Counted from the first letter of the stretch, positions 18,730 through 29,479 are shown. The stretch: DNA of 64,000 nucleotides from DATIXJ01 sp963714795 (GCA_963714795.1 CAVQPS010000010.1:62001-126000), one strand, 5' to 3'. The notes: generated by a model from the letters alone, not told the origin. Numbers and translations: made by a program.

Positions 18730-18790
18730 AAATCCTGAAAAAATGAATTAGCAAACTTAGGGAAAGAAATTGAGAGAGTCAAGAAGAAAA

Positions 18791-19022
18791 TTATAAATCG
18801 GAAGGTTCGGTCGGTTGATCTTTCAGTGCGGCACGGGCATTCTGTTCGTCTTGTTGATTGACAACGAAGTTTCACGCCTTTCGTAAACTGCAATGACGGA
18901 AGCATCCCGGCAGTATCGTCGAATTTCAGAAATGATTCAATCTCCGCTTCGGCAAGCGTTGCCTGCGCAACTTCCGCCTCAAGCTGATTGGAGTATGTCG
19001 CTATGACAACAAAGTTTTCCAT
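18791..19022 (-). CDS. DUF2007-family small protein (one frameshift)
   Basis: From the ATG at 19022 the protein reads MENFVVIATYSNQLEAEVAQ, the DUF2007 opening, to FTKGVKL. An extra C near 18870 breaks the frame; without it the sequence continues VVNQQDEQNARAALKDQP to TAA at 18791-18793, about 77 aa and the normal domain end. DUF2007 proteins are called putative signal-transducing proteins; no activity is proven. A second DUF2007-like gene lies directly upstream. Confidence 0.7.
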
Positions 19023-19042
19023 ATTCCCTTTAAACCATATAT

Positions 19043-19300
19043 TCAAGTCTTTGATGGTTTGGCAAAGATCAATTGCATGTAGTTCAGTTTCAGCGGCTTG
19101 AGAAGTTCGATGACTTTTTTCACATCTTCTTCTTCGACCATTAATAAAACATGATCCACAGGTCGAATAAATTTCATATTTTCTCCCTGAAGGAAGTAAC
19201 GAACATCCTCAACATCCAAAGTACTCTTGATCAATGCGATATCAGAAAGAGAATCTGTTTCCAAAACTTTTACAAATTTCGAATCGGATTTTGAGTCCAT
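19043..19300 (-). CDS. DUF2007-like small protein
   Basis: 85 aa from the ATG at 19300, which has CTGGAG 8 nt upstream. KFVKVLETDSLSDIALIKST and LLMVEEEDVKKVIELLKP follow the same plan as the next gene downstream (substrate-like opening, variable middle, hydrophobic strand, acidic helix), so the pair looks like a diverged tandem duplicate. Function unknown. Confidence 0.7.
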   Translation of the reverse strand: MDSKSDSKFVKVLETDSLSDIALIKSTLDVEDVRYFLQGENMKFIRPVDHVLLMVEEEDVKKVIELLKPLKLNYMQLIFAKPSKT

Positions 19301-19481
19301 GACATTCTCCAGATATTGAGTAAAATGTACTGAACCTTTGGGCAAGATGCAATTAGATCGGTTTCATTAAGAAGAATATTCTCCCTGGAAATCGTTACTT
19401 TCCGTATTATATATAGTTGCGCCAAGTTGATAACCGAGGAAAGGTGCGCTGAAGCTCTTTAAGCGATACCTCTTGCAATCT

Positions 19482-20222
19482 TTAATTGCTGACCTCATAA
19501 TATTCCTTTAAAGTTAGATCTTCTTGCTTTGAGAGTAGGTTACGGAGCATATACCTGTGTTCACTACCGCAAAGCACAACAATACGCCGAGACGGGTTCT
19601 TATGGGCAGCTTCCACTATATTTTCCGCCATGATTTTATTTCGTTCTTTCCATTGGTTCGAAAAGAAATTGAATTTTGAAATCAGTCCCTTCATTTTTGG
19701 CACAGCGGAAATCAGTAATGGATAAACCTCATACCAATCCTCCTGTTTGGATTGGACAATAAGATCGTACCCCACGGAATTTATGATCTCGGGACCGGCA
19801 TAGTATGGCTGCAAATACCAATTGGCTTGTTGCCACATATTATCATGAAATCTCCTGCTACCTTCGCTCGAGTGAATTGGGATTAATATTTTGGATATCA
19901 TCGCGATAAATGCTTATCTTGTGATCTCACTGTTCGTTGTCGGGCGAAATCATTGGTTTCCTTTAAATTTCTTCGCATATTTCCTGGTCAAACGCTATCA
20001 CAGGGATGTTAACAATGTCCGCTGACATATTTGCAGCCCAACTTTCGTCCTTATCTCCGAATGCCATTCGATTATGTTCGATTGTTGGTCTCCCGTCGCT
20101 TGTTGGAGGATCCACAAAGAATCTCGACGGGCCTGAGCCGGATAATAATGTCCCTCAGCACTTTAGATGAATACTTGGTATTCTTTCGATGAGCTTGATG
20201 ACTGTTCCAAGGATGATGATTT
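19482..20222 (-). pseudogene. Decayed TraB/ChaN-like gene with several frameshifts
   Basis: Joining frames gives about 245 residues: ILGTV, HQAHRKNTKYSSKVLRDI, then IRLRPVEIL, TIEHNRMAFGDKDESWAAN, VIAFDQE, a basic stretch, and from about 19901 a clean run through RRFHDNMWQQANWYL to RRIVVLCGSEHRYMLRNLL. The opening and the late VVLCGSEHRY recall the TraB/ChaN-like fold (a histidine-rich N-terminus, a conserved GxxH near the end). Shifts lie near 20200, 20115, 19975 and 19905, and no start codon is evident. Either decayed or badly read; only the C-terminal 139 aa are intact. Confidence 0.55.
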
Positions 20223-20469
20223 CCGTAAGATTTCACTTCGTGGCAGATGTCGGAATTTTTGCTACACTACAACGATGACCAAAAACAAGAGAATGTGATA
20301 TCATCCCGTAGATTAATTAATATTCTATGGCTCATTGTGATTCCATCCCCAATGGTACAATACAAAGTAAGAAACTGCAATCTCTTTGTCAAGAAAAATC
20401 AAAGAAACGTGCGACTCACCTCCAGCCAAGTTGCTTCGTTGAAGGTGAGTCGCACATCCTTAGCACGGT

Positions 20470-21321
20470 TTATGGAGAATGTTCCCGATTCAACTGTCCG
20501 ATAACAATCCCCACGATAAACACGATCGACGAATAATAAATCCAGACCAGGAACACGAGCAGGAATGCATACGCGCCGTAGATTTTGCTGTAGGAATGAA
20601 ATGTCGTCAAATACCAGCCAAATGCTTTTCCGGCAATCCACCAGAGCGACGTCGATGTCACAGATGCAATCAATGCTACCTTCGTCGGCATTTTCACATC
20701 GGGAATGAACCGGTTCACGATATAAAACATGACGAATGCGGAAACATAGGACGTAATCGACTGAATCGTTTTCGTTGAAATCGAAAAACTTGCGGAATCC
20801 AAACCGGGGATTTGTTTGACCAGCGAATCGAGAAATAAAAATACCCAGGTAAACGCATTGGCAACCAGAAACAGAACCGCAAGCAGTATCACCAACAGAA
20901 TATTTTCAAACAGTTTCATGAGGACAAATTTTTTCGATGTGATACGATAAATTTTATTGACAACGGTGCGGACAGAAGTAAACAACGACGCCGCAGTCCA
21001 AATCAAAATTCCTATGCCGGATATTTCAAATGTGTGACGATACCGGACAATATCCTGCAACATATCTTTGATCGAAAGTTTGATCTGCTGGGCATACGGC
21101 TGGAGCGGAAAAATGGTATTCAGAATCTCATCAACTTTTTGTGCAGGCAAACGGGGAGACGATAAGAAGATGCCGAGAACCGAAGTAAACAATAACAGAA
21201 GCGGTAACAAGCAGAGCAAACTATTAAACGCAATGCCGGATGCAAGAAACAGGACGTTTTCTTCATGCATCCTTCGAAATAATCCGACAATATAATAACG
21301 AAGATACCGGAAGAACCGCAT
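20470..21321 (-). CDS. YihY/BrkB-family inner-membrane protein
   Basis: 283 aa with six hydrophobic segments. The family features are visible: ASGIAFNSLLCLLPLLLL near residue 30, then the long cytoplasmic helix region, and SKIYGAYAFLLVFLVWIYYSS near the C-terminus. Annotated in older databases as RNase BN, which is not supported for this family. Start is ATG 21321, right after the helicase stop; a GTG at 21327 overlapping that stop is also possible. Confidence 0.9.
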   Translation of the reverse strand: MRFFRYLRYYIVGLFRRMHEENVLFLASGIAFNSLLCLLPLLLLFTSVLGIFLSSPRLPAQKVDEILNTIFPLQPYAQQIKLSIKDMLQDIVRYRHTFEISGIGILIWTAASLFTSVRTVVNKIYRITSKKFVLMKLFENILLVILLAVLFLVANAFTWVFLFLDSLVKQIPGLDSASFSISTKTIQSITSYVSAFVMFYIVNRFIPDVKMPTKVALIASVTSTSLWWIAGKAFGWYLTTFHSYSKIYGAYAFLLVFLVWIYYSSIVFIVGIVIGQLNREHSP

Positions 21322-21323
21322 CG

Positions 21324-23532
21324 TCACAACAATTTAAGGTGAGCGTATTTCAGCATGAGATTTTTTCTTCCGACAGAGGAAAAATCGATAACCGCTTTGA
21401 GAGAATCACCGCTGCCGGTCACCTGCACGATTTTTCCCTTGCCGAAAATTTCGTGATGCACAAGCCGGCCTGCTTTCAATTCTTCCTGATCGTGATCATA
21501 ATCCGGATCAACGTCGGCGAAATACGGCTCCTGATTTTCGACGACACGTTTGGAGCGAACCGGTCGGTGATGCGTCGTTGCAGATGAAAAGAGTCCGTTC
21601 CCGCGGCTCGGCACTGTTTCAAAAAGATCTTCGTTTATTTCGTTCAGAAAGCGAGATGGCGATTGATACGATATTTCCGAAAACCGAAACCGGACGCGGG
21701 CATAACTCAGATATAATTTTTTCATGGCACGCGTCACGCCGACATAATATAATCGCCGTTCTTCTTCCAGATCTTTCCGGTCAAGCGCCGAAGAATTGGA
21801 AAACGGAAGAAGTCCTTCCTCCAACCCGGCAATAAAAACAACCGGGAACTCAAGGCCTTTCGCACTGTGAAGCGTCATCAACGTTACGGCGTTATGTTTA
21901 TCGTCCCATTGATCGGCATCGGAGAGCAACGCTTTTTCCTGAAGGAATTGTTCCAGCGTCGCCTCCGGTTGCTGCGTGGAAAATTCTGTGATCGCAGTCA
22001 GCAATTCCTGAATGTTCTCCCACCTCGACATCGATTCGGGTGTTGCCTTCTTCCTTCAAAAGCCGGAGTATTCCAATTTCATCGATGAATGCACGCGATA
22101 CTTCGCTTGCCGACATTTCTTTTTTCATCTGATCATATTTTTCAAACAACCGCGCCAGCGCAATAAGCGCTGTGCCCGGTTTTGCGGAAAGTCCGGCAAT
22201 TTCTCCGGCGCGTTTGGCGGCATCGAGCAATCCGATCGATTTCTGTTCCGCAAAATCTTTGAGCTTTTTGATCGCCGCGTCTCCCAATCCGCGTATCGGA
22301 AAATTCACAATGCGGAGAAAACTTTCGTTGTCCATTGGATTCGTCAGAACGCGAAGATACCCCATGACGTCCTTGATTTCCTTGCGTTCGTAAAACCTCA
22401 CACCGCCGACAATCGTATACCGGACATTTTGTTGTGTAAAGGCATCTTCGAGCGAGCGCGATTGGGCATTCGTCCGGTACATCACGGCAAAATCCTTGAG
22501 GTCGAGTTTCAAACGGTGGGATTCTTCAAAAATGCGGCGGACGATGGAAGTTCCTTCATCCCGGTCATCTTCGCACACAAGAAGAGTGATTTTTTCGCCG
22601 TCGTGATTTTCCGTCCAGAGATTTTTTGTGAGCTGGTCGACATTATTTTTGATGACCTGATCGGCTGCGGCAAGAATGGTTTTCGTGGAACGGTAATTCT
22701 GTTCCAGACGGATGATTTTCGCATCCGGATAATCGCGCTGGAAATCCAGGATGTTGCGAATATCGGCTCCGCGAAATGCATAAATACTTTGTGCATCGTC
22801 GCCGACGACGCAGATATTTCTATATTTTGATGCAAGAAGATTAATGAGAACATATTGTGCGCGGTTGGTATCCTGATATTCATCCACCAAAATAAAACGA
22901 AACCGGTCCTGATATTTTTCCAGAATGGCTTTGTGCCGGTTGAAGAGATCGATCGGTTTCAAAAGTAAATCGTCGAAATCCATCGCGTTGTTCTGCTTCA
23001 ACGTTTTTTGATATTCGAAATAGACCTTTGCCGTTTTTTCCTCGAACAGATCAAGCGCGCGTTGTGCATATTCTTCCGGCGTCACAAGTTGATTTTTTGC
23101 ACTGCTGACCCGGGAACGAATCGATTGCGGATTATACTGTTGCGTGGAAATTCCGAGAGCATGCATGACCGTTTTAATCGCACTCAGGGTATCCTGTGAA
23201 TCGTAAATCGAAAAATTCTTTTCATATCCCAGTTTTTCACATTCCATTCTCAGAAGACGGGCAAACATGGAATGGAACGTTCCCATCCACAGAATGTTGC
23301 TTTGATTGCCGACAAGAGAAACAATGCGGTCGCGCATTGCACCGGCGGCTTTATTGGTGAATGTGAGAGCAAGAATTTGATATGCCGGAACACCGATACG
23401 AATGAGATGGGCAATTCGAAATGTCAGGACGCGCGTTTTGCCGCTGCCGGGACCGGCAACGACCATCACCGGACCCTGAACGGTTTCGATGGCGGCGTGC
23501 TGCTGAGAATTAACTTCGTGGAGAAATGACAT
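21324..23532 (-). CDS. pcrA: PcrA/UvrD-type superfamily 1 DNA helicase (one frameshift)
   Basis: 3'-5' DNA helicase for repair and clearing of RecA filaments. Walker A AGPGSGKT (about 26-33), LALTFTNKAA, Walker B VDEYQDTN (about 217), QNYRST and, after the shift, VTLMTLHSAKGLEFPVVFIAGLEEGLLP. One extra C in CCC near 22032 moves the frame; without it GNTESMSRWENIQELL is continuous. About 735 aa joined. The start ATG 23532 (MSFLHEVNSQQ) has AAGGG upstream. Confidence 0.92.
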
Positions 23533-23642
23533 GACCCTTGAGAAATATAATCCGTCAAAAAAATAGAAAATATTCTGTAGACCTCCAAGCGAAAAATCTC
23601 CCACGGAAAAGAATGTGCGGATGTTGCTTCACCGCACAAAGG

Positions 23643-24149
23643 TTATACGATGATTGCTCCTTCGAGCCGGAGCAAAAATTCTTTGGTTTTAATGCCGCAC
23701 GAATAACCGACGAGAGAACCGTCGGAACCGAGGACGCGATGGCAGGGAATAATAATCGGAAGCGGGTTGGCACCGTTTGCGCGACCCACTGCCTGAAAAG
23801 CATTGGGTGTGAAAACCTTTCTTGCCAGCGATCTGTACGAAATCGTCGAGCCGTACGGTATTTTTACGAGCTCTTTCCACACGCGAATCTGGTACGGTGT
23901 GCCGATGAGATCGATCGGGCAGGTAAATTTCGCCAGTTTGCCGTTAAAATATCGTGCAAGCTGGTCGATAACATCTTTATTGCGTGCCCGGTTGTCGGCA
24001 ATCGTTTCCAGATCGAAATGTTTTTTCAACCAGTCAAAAAAATCTTTGCGGGATTCCCTCGGAACGCTTACTTTGCAGACGCCACGTTCGGTCGATGCGA
24101 CATAAATTCGTCCGATACGGGAGTCGAATGATGTGCAATAGACTTTCAT
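23643..24149 (-). CDS. ogt: Methylated-DNA-[protein]-cysteine S-methyltransferase
   Basis: Repairs O6-alkylguanine by transfer to its own cysteine. The C-terminal domain has IPYGSTISYRSLA, the NRANGANPLPI-like Asn hinge (GRANGANPLPIIIPCHRVLG) with the PCHRV acceptor Cys, and ends LLRLEG. Start chosen at ATG 24149 (MKVYCTSFDSRIGRI), 168 aa and family length; the in-frame extension upstream is Arg-rich and looks non-coding. No Ada-type regulatory domain is present. Confidence 0.93.
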   Translation of the reverse strand: MKVYCTSFDSRIGRIYVASTERGVCKVSVPRESRKDFFDWLKKHFDLETIADNRARNKDVIDQLARYFNGKLAKFTCPIDLIGTPYQIRVWKELVKIPYGSTISYRSLARKVFTPNAFQAVGRANGANPLPIIIPCHRVLGSDGSLVGYSCGIKTKEFLLRLEGAIIV

Positions 24150-24620
24150 AGCTTTTTGAGCGTCGACGATGCCGCCTCCGGCTCGTTCTCCCTCGCTTCT
24201 TTGTTTTTTTCTTAAAGCGTTCGCAACTCGTGCTGGTTCCAGCGTTGCAACTGTATCAATCATACATAGTATCTGTGAATAAGGCTACGTTCAATCACTT
24301 TTAAATTATGAATTATTTTATGAACAGGAAAAATCTTGTTATCCGGGGAATGATTACCGATCTCCCGGCGAATATCCCTTCGAAAATTTTTGAAAAAACT
24401 GTTGGAGAGTTGTGCTGATCTGAATGAAAGAAAATAAAAATCACGCGGATTATTATAAGGAGATTCAAATACAAAAGCAAGATAAAAATGTGCAATTAAA
24501 AAAAATTTTCTCCGTCATGACAGTCCGCTGCGAAATAGATTTAGGAAAAAAATTTTGTGAAACGGTGTGGAACATTTCTTTTCCCCGGACAGATTTTGAA
24601 ATCGACGCAAAAGCAAAATC
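24150..24620. other. 470-nt gap without a convincing gene
   Basis: AT-rich. A 32-codon frame at about 24318-24416 (MNRKNLVIRGMITDLPANIPSK) faintly recalls the opening of cupin proteins but ends at once in TGA, and the following frame to 24624 is Lys-rich and unlike its neighbours. No terminator or RNA is evident. Confidence 0.4.
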
Positions 24621-27600
24621 TTAAAACATCGCTCTAAGTTCTGCTCTTGCCGTATGCACCGGAGCCCCGCCGCCCTCACTTCGTCCGTCATATTGCGCGC
24701 TCGCCTGAAGCAGTTGAGTAATTTGATGATTAAACGTCAGACGCCAGAGCCACGATTTCCCGACAACCCTTCCTCCGGTCAGCTCGAACGGAATTACCGC
24801 AGGAGATTTATCCATGGAAACTTCTTCCCGGGTCAATTCTCCGACCAGTTGCCCTTTGCCGGCAAGCGCATACGTACAGCGAATCGTCTGATCGTTCAAA
24901 TTCATCGTGGTCGTATCGAAATTCGTTCCTTCACCGAAACCGAACCCAAACACTAATTCGACATTTTGTTCCGGCCGGTATATCCAGCTCGTGTTAAACG
25001 TATACGAAGAAACCCCGTGCTCTTTATCGCTGACCGGATTTGCAGTCAGGAGGTCACTATTGACCGAGTAATCAGTTTGGTTTGAAAAATCCTTCACCAT
25101 CTGCCATCGAATCCGGATCGATTGTTCCCTCGTATACATCCGCTCGACATCGGTAGCATATTGCGTCAATCCTTTTCGCTGATCATACTGCAATCTCAAG
25201 TTAAATTCCGGATGATTCTCCAAAAAGTAGATATCCTGCGTAAAAATATTACTTCCCTGCAGAGTTGTTTCGTCGTTGAGAAACCTGCTGAAATGCAAAA
25301 GATAGATATCTTTGGTATCCGGCTCACTGTTTTTTTCATCGACACGAAAGTAGGTTTCTGTCGAGAGCGTTGAAAGCATCCGTTGCCACCAATCATTCAC
25401 CGTCAGAAGTTTGTTGACGTTCACGCGTACACGGGCACTGGTCTTCACATCGATGACCGGTATGAGGTCGCCTGTCGGCAACGTCAGAGCGATATAATCC
25501 CCGTCGAACCTGCTGAGTTGAAAATCTTCCGCATCGATAATATGATTGCCGTTGACATCGCCGAGATAAATATAATTTCCCGTACCTTTCGGTACCTGTT
25601 GAAACACTTGTTCCAGTTTGGGTGACCGTTCCGTGCCCGCTTCATAATAAAAATCCGTTGCAATGCCCCCCTGCAACGGATTATACTGGGTCTGTGAACG
25701 GAACAGCAAGGTCTGAATATTTTGATCATTTCGTTGAACAAATGAATCCGTAAATTTTTTATTCTGAATGGTAAATCCGAGTGTCGTTGAAAATGATTCC
25801 GATTCCTGCAAACGTGCAGCATATTGTTGAGTGAGAGTATGCGAAGCGCGGGTCAGGGCATGCGCCGCGAGTGAATCATCCCAGAGCCATCCGACTTCGG
25901 CACTCATATTACTGCGGGATTCATTGCCGATGATTATTCCCGGCAATACCTCGTTATATTGATACGAACTTTGCAGCAACGTATCCGTCAACATGCCGCG
26001 GTCGAGTAGCAGTTCATGAGTAAAACGGAATTTCGGCGTCACAAAACCGAGCGAATGCTGAAGAGTGCCATGTTCCCTCAACCAGGAAGCGCTGATACTG
26101 TTGATGCTATCGGTCGTATTGACAAGATCGAAATCATAATTCCCTGTCAGAATCCGATTATCAAGAGCTTGACCGGATATTGCATATCTCGTCGAAGAAA
26201 ACAGACTGCCCTCAGACACCTGTCCGACGTCGGTATTGAGCAGAAATGATTTTCCTGCATGATATGTCATTTGTCCGTCGTACAGTTCTTCGTTCCCCAC
26301 CAGCGAATCGGGCAAATTCCATTTCCTGTTGAATTCAACTTCGTCAATTCGGTCCAACGGAACGAACTGCTGATTCATGTATCGTTCCTTCAGATCAAAA
26401 TCGAATGAACCGATATCGAGCGAACCAACTTTTACATCTTTCGGAGAATATTGAAGAGCGACAGTTGCTGCCGCACCGGTATTATGATCATCATCGATTG
26501 TCGAGAATTTATTTTGATCGAAATTCGATACCGCATATTCACCCGAAACATGAAGCTGATCGTTCACCGCGGCTTTCACGGCAAAATCAACGAGTGCGTG
26601 CGATTGCGGCATCGGCAAATTACGGACCGGTGAGTAACTTCCCTGCCGCAAACTGTCAAAGTCATATTCCAGAGAAGAAATCTCGCGATAATAACCGTTG
26701 CCCGGACCGACATAACTAAACGTAATCGAATACAAGGCGTTGACCGTATCCACAGGATTAAATCGATACAACGGCACCAATATATTTCTGCCGGATAACG
26801 TGTCGTGATATGTTCCGGCAAGAACGTATTGACCTTTTCCCGGGCCGACATATTCCACACCGGAGCGTGACGCTTTCTGCTGACTATTACCGGCACTTTT
26901 CAGTGTATCAAGATCGGAACTGCTGAGCGAAGCATCGATCGGCGAATTCTCGTCGTCGGTTTCTTCGATGGCAGTGGCAGTGAATGAAACGGCGTTGTCG
27001 GCAAATGTCGTTTGCGACTGAGCGGCAAATAACGTTCGATTATATTGACGATCGGAATATTCAAAATCAACGGTGATGCGGGAAGTGTGAGAAATTAAAC
27101 GTTTCGTTGTAAATGTAACTTCGGCGGTACTGTAATCGACCGTATAATCGTTCGTTTCACCGCGGGTCATACGTTCTCCGTCAATATACACACGCTCTGT
27201 CCCGGCAATTGCAACGATAGCGCGTTCATTATTCTGACCGGTCAGTTCGTACGGACCCTGCACGCCGTCAATTCCGATAAAGTCATTCGACGCATATTTA
27301 CCGCGGGGCTGGGCGCCGGAAAATAAAATATTTCCACCGACATCTCCCGCTTGATACTGCAACGAACCTTCCGCTCCTTCCAATTTCCTCGAGAGAATGC
27401 CGAACTCTGTTCCCGTCAAATTCAAATCAAAATCACCGAGCGTTGCACGAACATTATTGCCGCGGAGTTCGATAAACACTTTATCGACATCCTGCAATGT
27501 TTGCGTCGTTCCTTCCGGCTGAATCGGAGAATTCTCATCGGTTAACGCCGCAACCAGTTGAAGATCATCCGTAATATTGCCCGACATTTGCATCCGGAAT

Positions 27601-28145
27601 CCGGACGTGAGAGAAAGATCGCTGTTGGAGCCGACGGTAAATCCGCGAACAAGACTTCCGCTTTTCTGAAGATTCGAACCGAACATATCATCGAATGAAA
27701 AACTTCGGGACGGTTTCGCAATGCTGAGGTTTTCTCCGGAAAGCGTATCGAACTTGATGATGGATTCGTGCAGACGATAGGCCGGTTTCAGCAAAAACGG
27801 AAGTGAGCGATAACCGATAGTTAAACGATGCCGTGACGTATCCGATAAAAAAGAATTGAGAGATGAACGAATGATCGTCAATATACCGAATCGTGCATCA
27901 AGAATATAATTCGTCAGTGGATGCAACCGAATGGAATCAATGCGGACATCTTCCGTTCCGGAAACAATGAAAGCATGCGGAAGCACGAAAATTGTATCGC
28001 TAGACTGTGAAATGAAAAATTGGGCGCGGTGAAACGGTCCGGCGTGCAGAGAATCGCTCTCCTGTGCAATGGTAACGGAAGCGCCGAGGAACATCCACAG
28101 CGCTATTTCGACCAAACAATGATTACGACGATTGATGGAACGCAT
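24621..28145 (-). CDS. Large exported protein, probable outer-membrane beta-barrel
   Basis: 1174 aa from ATG 28145, with a signal peptide (ALWMFLGASVTIAQ). The body is beta-rich, with alternating aromatic strands and turns and a final segment ending RAELRAMF, a typical barrel C-terminus. Repeating phrases such as RVYIDGERMTRG and NDYTVDYSTAEVTF recall the large surface proteins of the Bacteroidetes/Chlorobi group. Near residue 862 a GDVNGNHIIDAEDF segment resembles a dockerin/EF-hand calcium loop. The next plus-strand gene starts about 190 nt beyond its 5' end. Function unknown. Confidence 0.8.
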   Translation of the reverse strand: MRSINRRNHCLVEIALWMFLGASVTIAQESDSLHAGPFHRAQFFISQSSDTIFVLPHAFIVSGTEDVRIDSIRLHPLTNYILDARFGILTIIRSSLNSFLSDTSRHRLTIGYRSLPFLLKPAYRLHESIIKFDTLSGENLSIAKPSRSFSFDDMFGSNLQKSGSLVRGFTVGSNSDLSLTSGFRMQMSGNITDDLQLVAALTDENSPIQPEGTTQTLQDVDKVFIELRGNNVRATLGDFDLNLTGTEFGILSRKLEGAEGSLQYQAGDVGGNILFSGAQPRGKYASNDFIGIDGVQGPYELTGQNNERAIVAIAGTERVYIDGERMTRGETNDYTVDYSTAEVTFTTKRLISHTSRITVDFEYSDRQYNRTLFAAQSQTTFADNAVSFTATAIEETDDENSPIDASLSSSDLDTLKSAGNSQQKASRSGVEYVGPGKGQYVLAGTYHDTLSGRNILVPLYRFNPVDTVNALYSITFSYVGPGNGYYREISSLEYDFDSLRQGSYSPVRNLPMPQSHALVDFAVKAAVNDQLHVSGEYAVSNFDQNKFSTIDDDHNTGAAATVALQYSPKDVKVGSLDIGSFDFDLKERYMNQQFVPLDRIDEVEFNRKWNLPDSLVGNEELYDGQMTYHAGKSFLLNTDVGQVSEGSLFSSTRYAISGQALDNRILTGNYDFDLVNTTDSINSISASWLREHGTLQHSLGFVTPKFRFTHELLLDRGMLTDTLLQSSYQYNEVLPGIIIGNESRSNMSAEVGWLWDDSLAAHALTRASHTLTQQYAARLQESESFSTTLGFTIQNKKFTDSFVQRNDQNIQTLLFRSQTQYNPLQGGIATDFYYEAGTERSPKLEQVFQQVPKGTGNYIYLGDVNGNHIIDAEDFQLSRFDGDYIALTLPTGDLIPVIDVKTSARVRVNVNKLLTVNDWWQRMLSTLSTETYFRVDEKNSEPDTKDIYLLHFSRFLNDETTLQGSNIFTQDIYFLENHPEFNLRLQYDQRKGLTQYATDVERMYTREQSIRIRWQMVKDFSNQTDYSVNSDLLTANPVSDKEHGVSSYTFNTSWIYRPEQNVELVFGFGFGEGTNFDTTTMNLNDQTIRCTYALAGKGQLVGELTREEVSMDKSPAVIPFELTGGRVVGKSWLWRLTFNHQITQLLQASAQYDGRSEGGGAPVHTARAELRAMF

Positions 28146-28268
28146 CCGGATTAGAATCGTGAATACGAACAAAGTAAAATTATGCCATCAATCTCCGGCA
28201 GGTGAAAGAAAAAGTTTTTTCATTGTAAGAAAAAATCGACTGATATACAAAAAACGGGGCCGGGAAAA

Positions 28269-28297
28269 TTGATTTTCAAAGCAAGGTTTGCTATCTT
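28269..28297 (+). promoter_or_regulatory. Promoter of the tyrosine-degradation operon
   Basis: TTGATT, 17 nt, TATCTT; the -10 ends 35 nt before the aminotransferase ATG. A short inverted repeat GCAA-ggt-TTGC (28281-28291) lies in the spacer and could be an operator half-site, though it is too short to be sure. Confidence 0.55.
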
Positions 28298-28332
28298 TTA
28301 CGATAAAACTATCCTATTTATCGGTCTGCATT

Positions 28333-29430
28333 ATGCCTTTAGTTCCGCCATATATCGAATCGCTCCAGCCGTATAAAGCCGGCAAGCCGATAGCCGAAGT
28401 TCAGCGGGAGTTCGGTTTAACAAATGTCGTCAAATTAGCATCGAATGAGAACCCATTAGGCGCTTCTCCCATTGCCCTCGAAGAAATCCGGCGCAATTCA
28501 TCCGATCTTCAATACTATCCGATGGGCGGATATAATTTGCGAGTCGTTCTGGCAAGCATGTTCAAACTCAAGGTCGAAAATGTCATCGTCGGCAGCGGAT
28601 CGGAAGGGATCATGTCGAACATCATCCGCACTTTTTTATGTGATGATGATGAAGTGCTGACGACCGAATCGGCATTTATCGGATTTCAGGTTCTTGCACG
28701 TTCGCGCGGCGTTGCGTACCGGACGGTTCCGTATCGCAACTGGCATTATGACCTTCCCGCCATCGGCAAACAGATTAACGATCATACAAAAATTGTATAC
28801 CTTGCCAATCCGAACAATCCGACCGGCACAATTTTCTCCAAAAAGGAATTCGACGAATTTTACAAATCGGTTCCGGAACGGGTATTGATCATTCTTGATG
28901 AAGCATATTTCGAATACGCTCAAGGAAATCCATCCTATCCCGACTCGATGCAATATCGATATGATAATGTCATCACATTGCGCACGTTTTCCAAAGCGTA
29001 CGGCCTTGCCGGCGTACGCATCGGTTACGGTTTCGCCCACGAGGAACTCATTAGAAATTTACTCAAAGTAAAACTGCCGTTCGAACCGAGCACCCTCGCA
29101 GAAGCGGCTGGAATCGGAGCATTGCGCGACACGGAATTTCTTCGTCGTTCCCTGGAATTAAATTCACACGGAATGAAATATATGGTTGCTGCACTGAGGG
29201 AGCTCGACATCGATGTCGTTCCGTCGGATGCAAATTTCGTCATGATCGATCGTGAAAGCGAAAACGACGCGGCGTTCATTTTTTCTGAATTGTTAAAAAA
29301 AGGAATCATCATTCGTCCGTTGAATGCATTCGGTTTGCCGCAGTGCCTGCGCATCACGATCGGAACTGCCGAAGAAAATCTCCTGTTCATCGAGGCCTTC
29401 AAAAAAGTCCTGGCGAATGTCCCGGCATAA
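28333..29430 (+). CDS. hisC: HisC-type aminotransferase, probably tyrosine aminotransferase here
   Basis: PLP fold type I aminotransferase of 365 aa. KLASNENPLGASP (about 35-47), NPNNPTGT, DEAYFEYA and the PLP lysine in TFSKAYGLAGVRIGYG are all present, the HisC subfamily pattern. HisC-type enzymes act on histidinol phosphate and often on aromatic amino acids. As the next three genes degrade 4-hydroxyphenylpyruvate, I infer a tyrosine transamination role. ATG 28333 (MPLVPPYIESLQPYK) is preferred over an upstream TTG. Confidence 0.9.
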   Translation: MPLVPPYIESLQPYKAGKPIAEVQREFGLTNVVKLASNENPLGASPIALEEIRRNSSDLQYYPMGGYNLRVVLASMFKLKVENVIVGSGSEGIMSNIIRTFLCDDDEVLTTESAFIGFQVLARSRGVAYRTVPYRNWHYDLPAIGKQINDHTKIVYLANPNNPTGTIFSKKEFDEFYKSVPERVLIILDEAYFEYAQGNPSYPDSMQYRYDNVITLRTFSKAYGLAGVRIGYGFAHEELIRNLLKVKLPFEPSTLAEAAGIGALRDTEFLRRSLELNSHGMKYMVAALRELDIDVVPSDANFVMIDRESENDAAFIFSELLKKGIIIRPLNAFGLPQCLRITIGTAEENLLFIEAFKKVLANVPA

Positions 29431-29479
29431 ATCCGAAATCATCAGGAAATCATAAAAATCACTATCGAGGAAATCGACA

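Noticed and set aside
20488..20505. Apparent third copy of the GTCCGACAGTT repeat
   Set aside because: It falls in the YihY C-terminal codons and lacks the second arm.
24150..24263. N-terminal extension of the alkyltransferase
   Set aside because: Arg-rich, no ribosome site, and the family begins at MKVYCTSFD.
24424..24624. 66-codon plus-strand frame
   Set aside because: Lys-rich, no family features, no ribosome site; probably chance.
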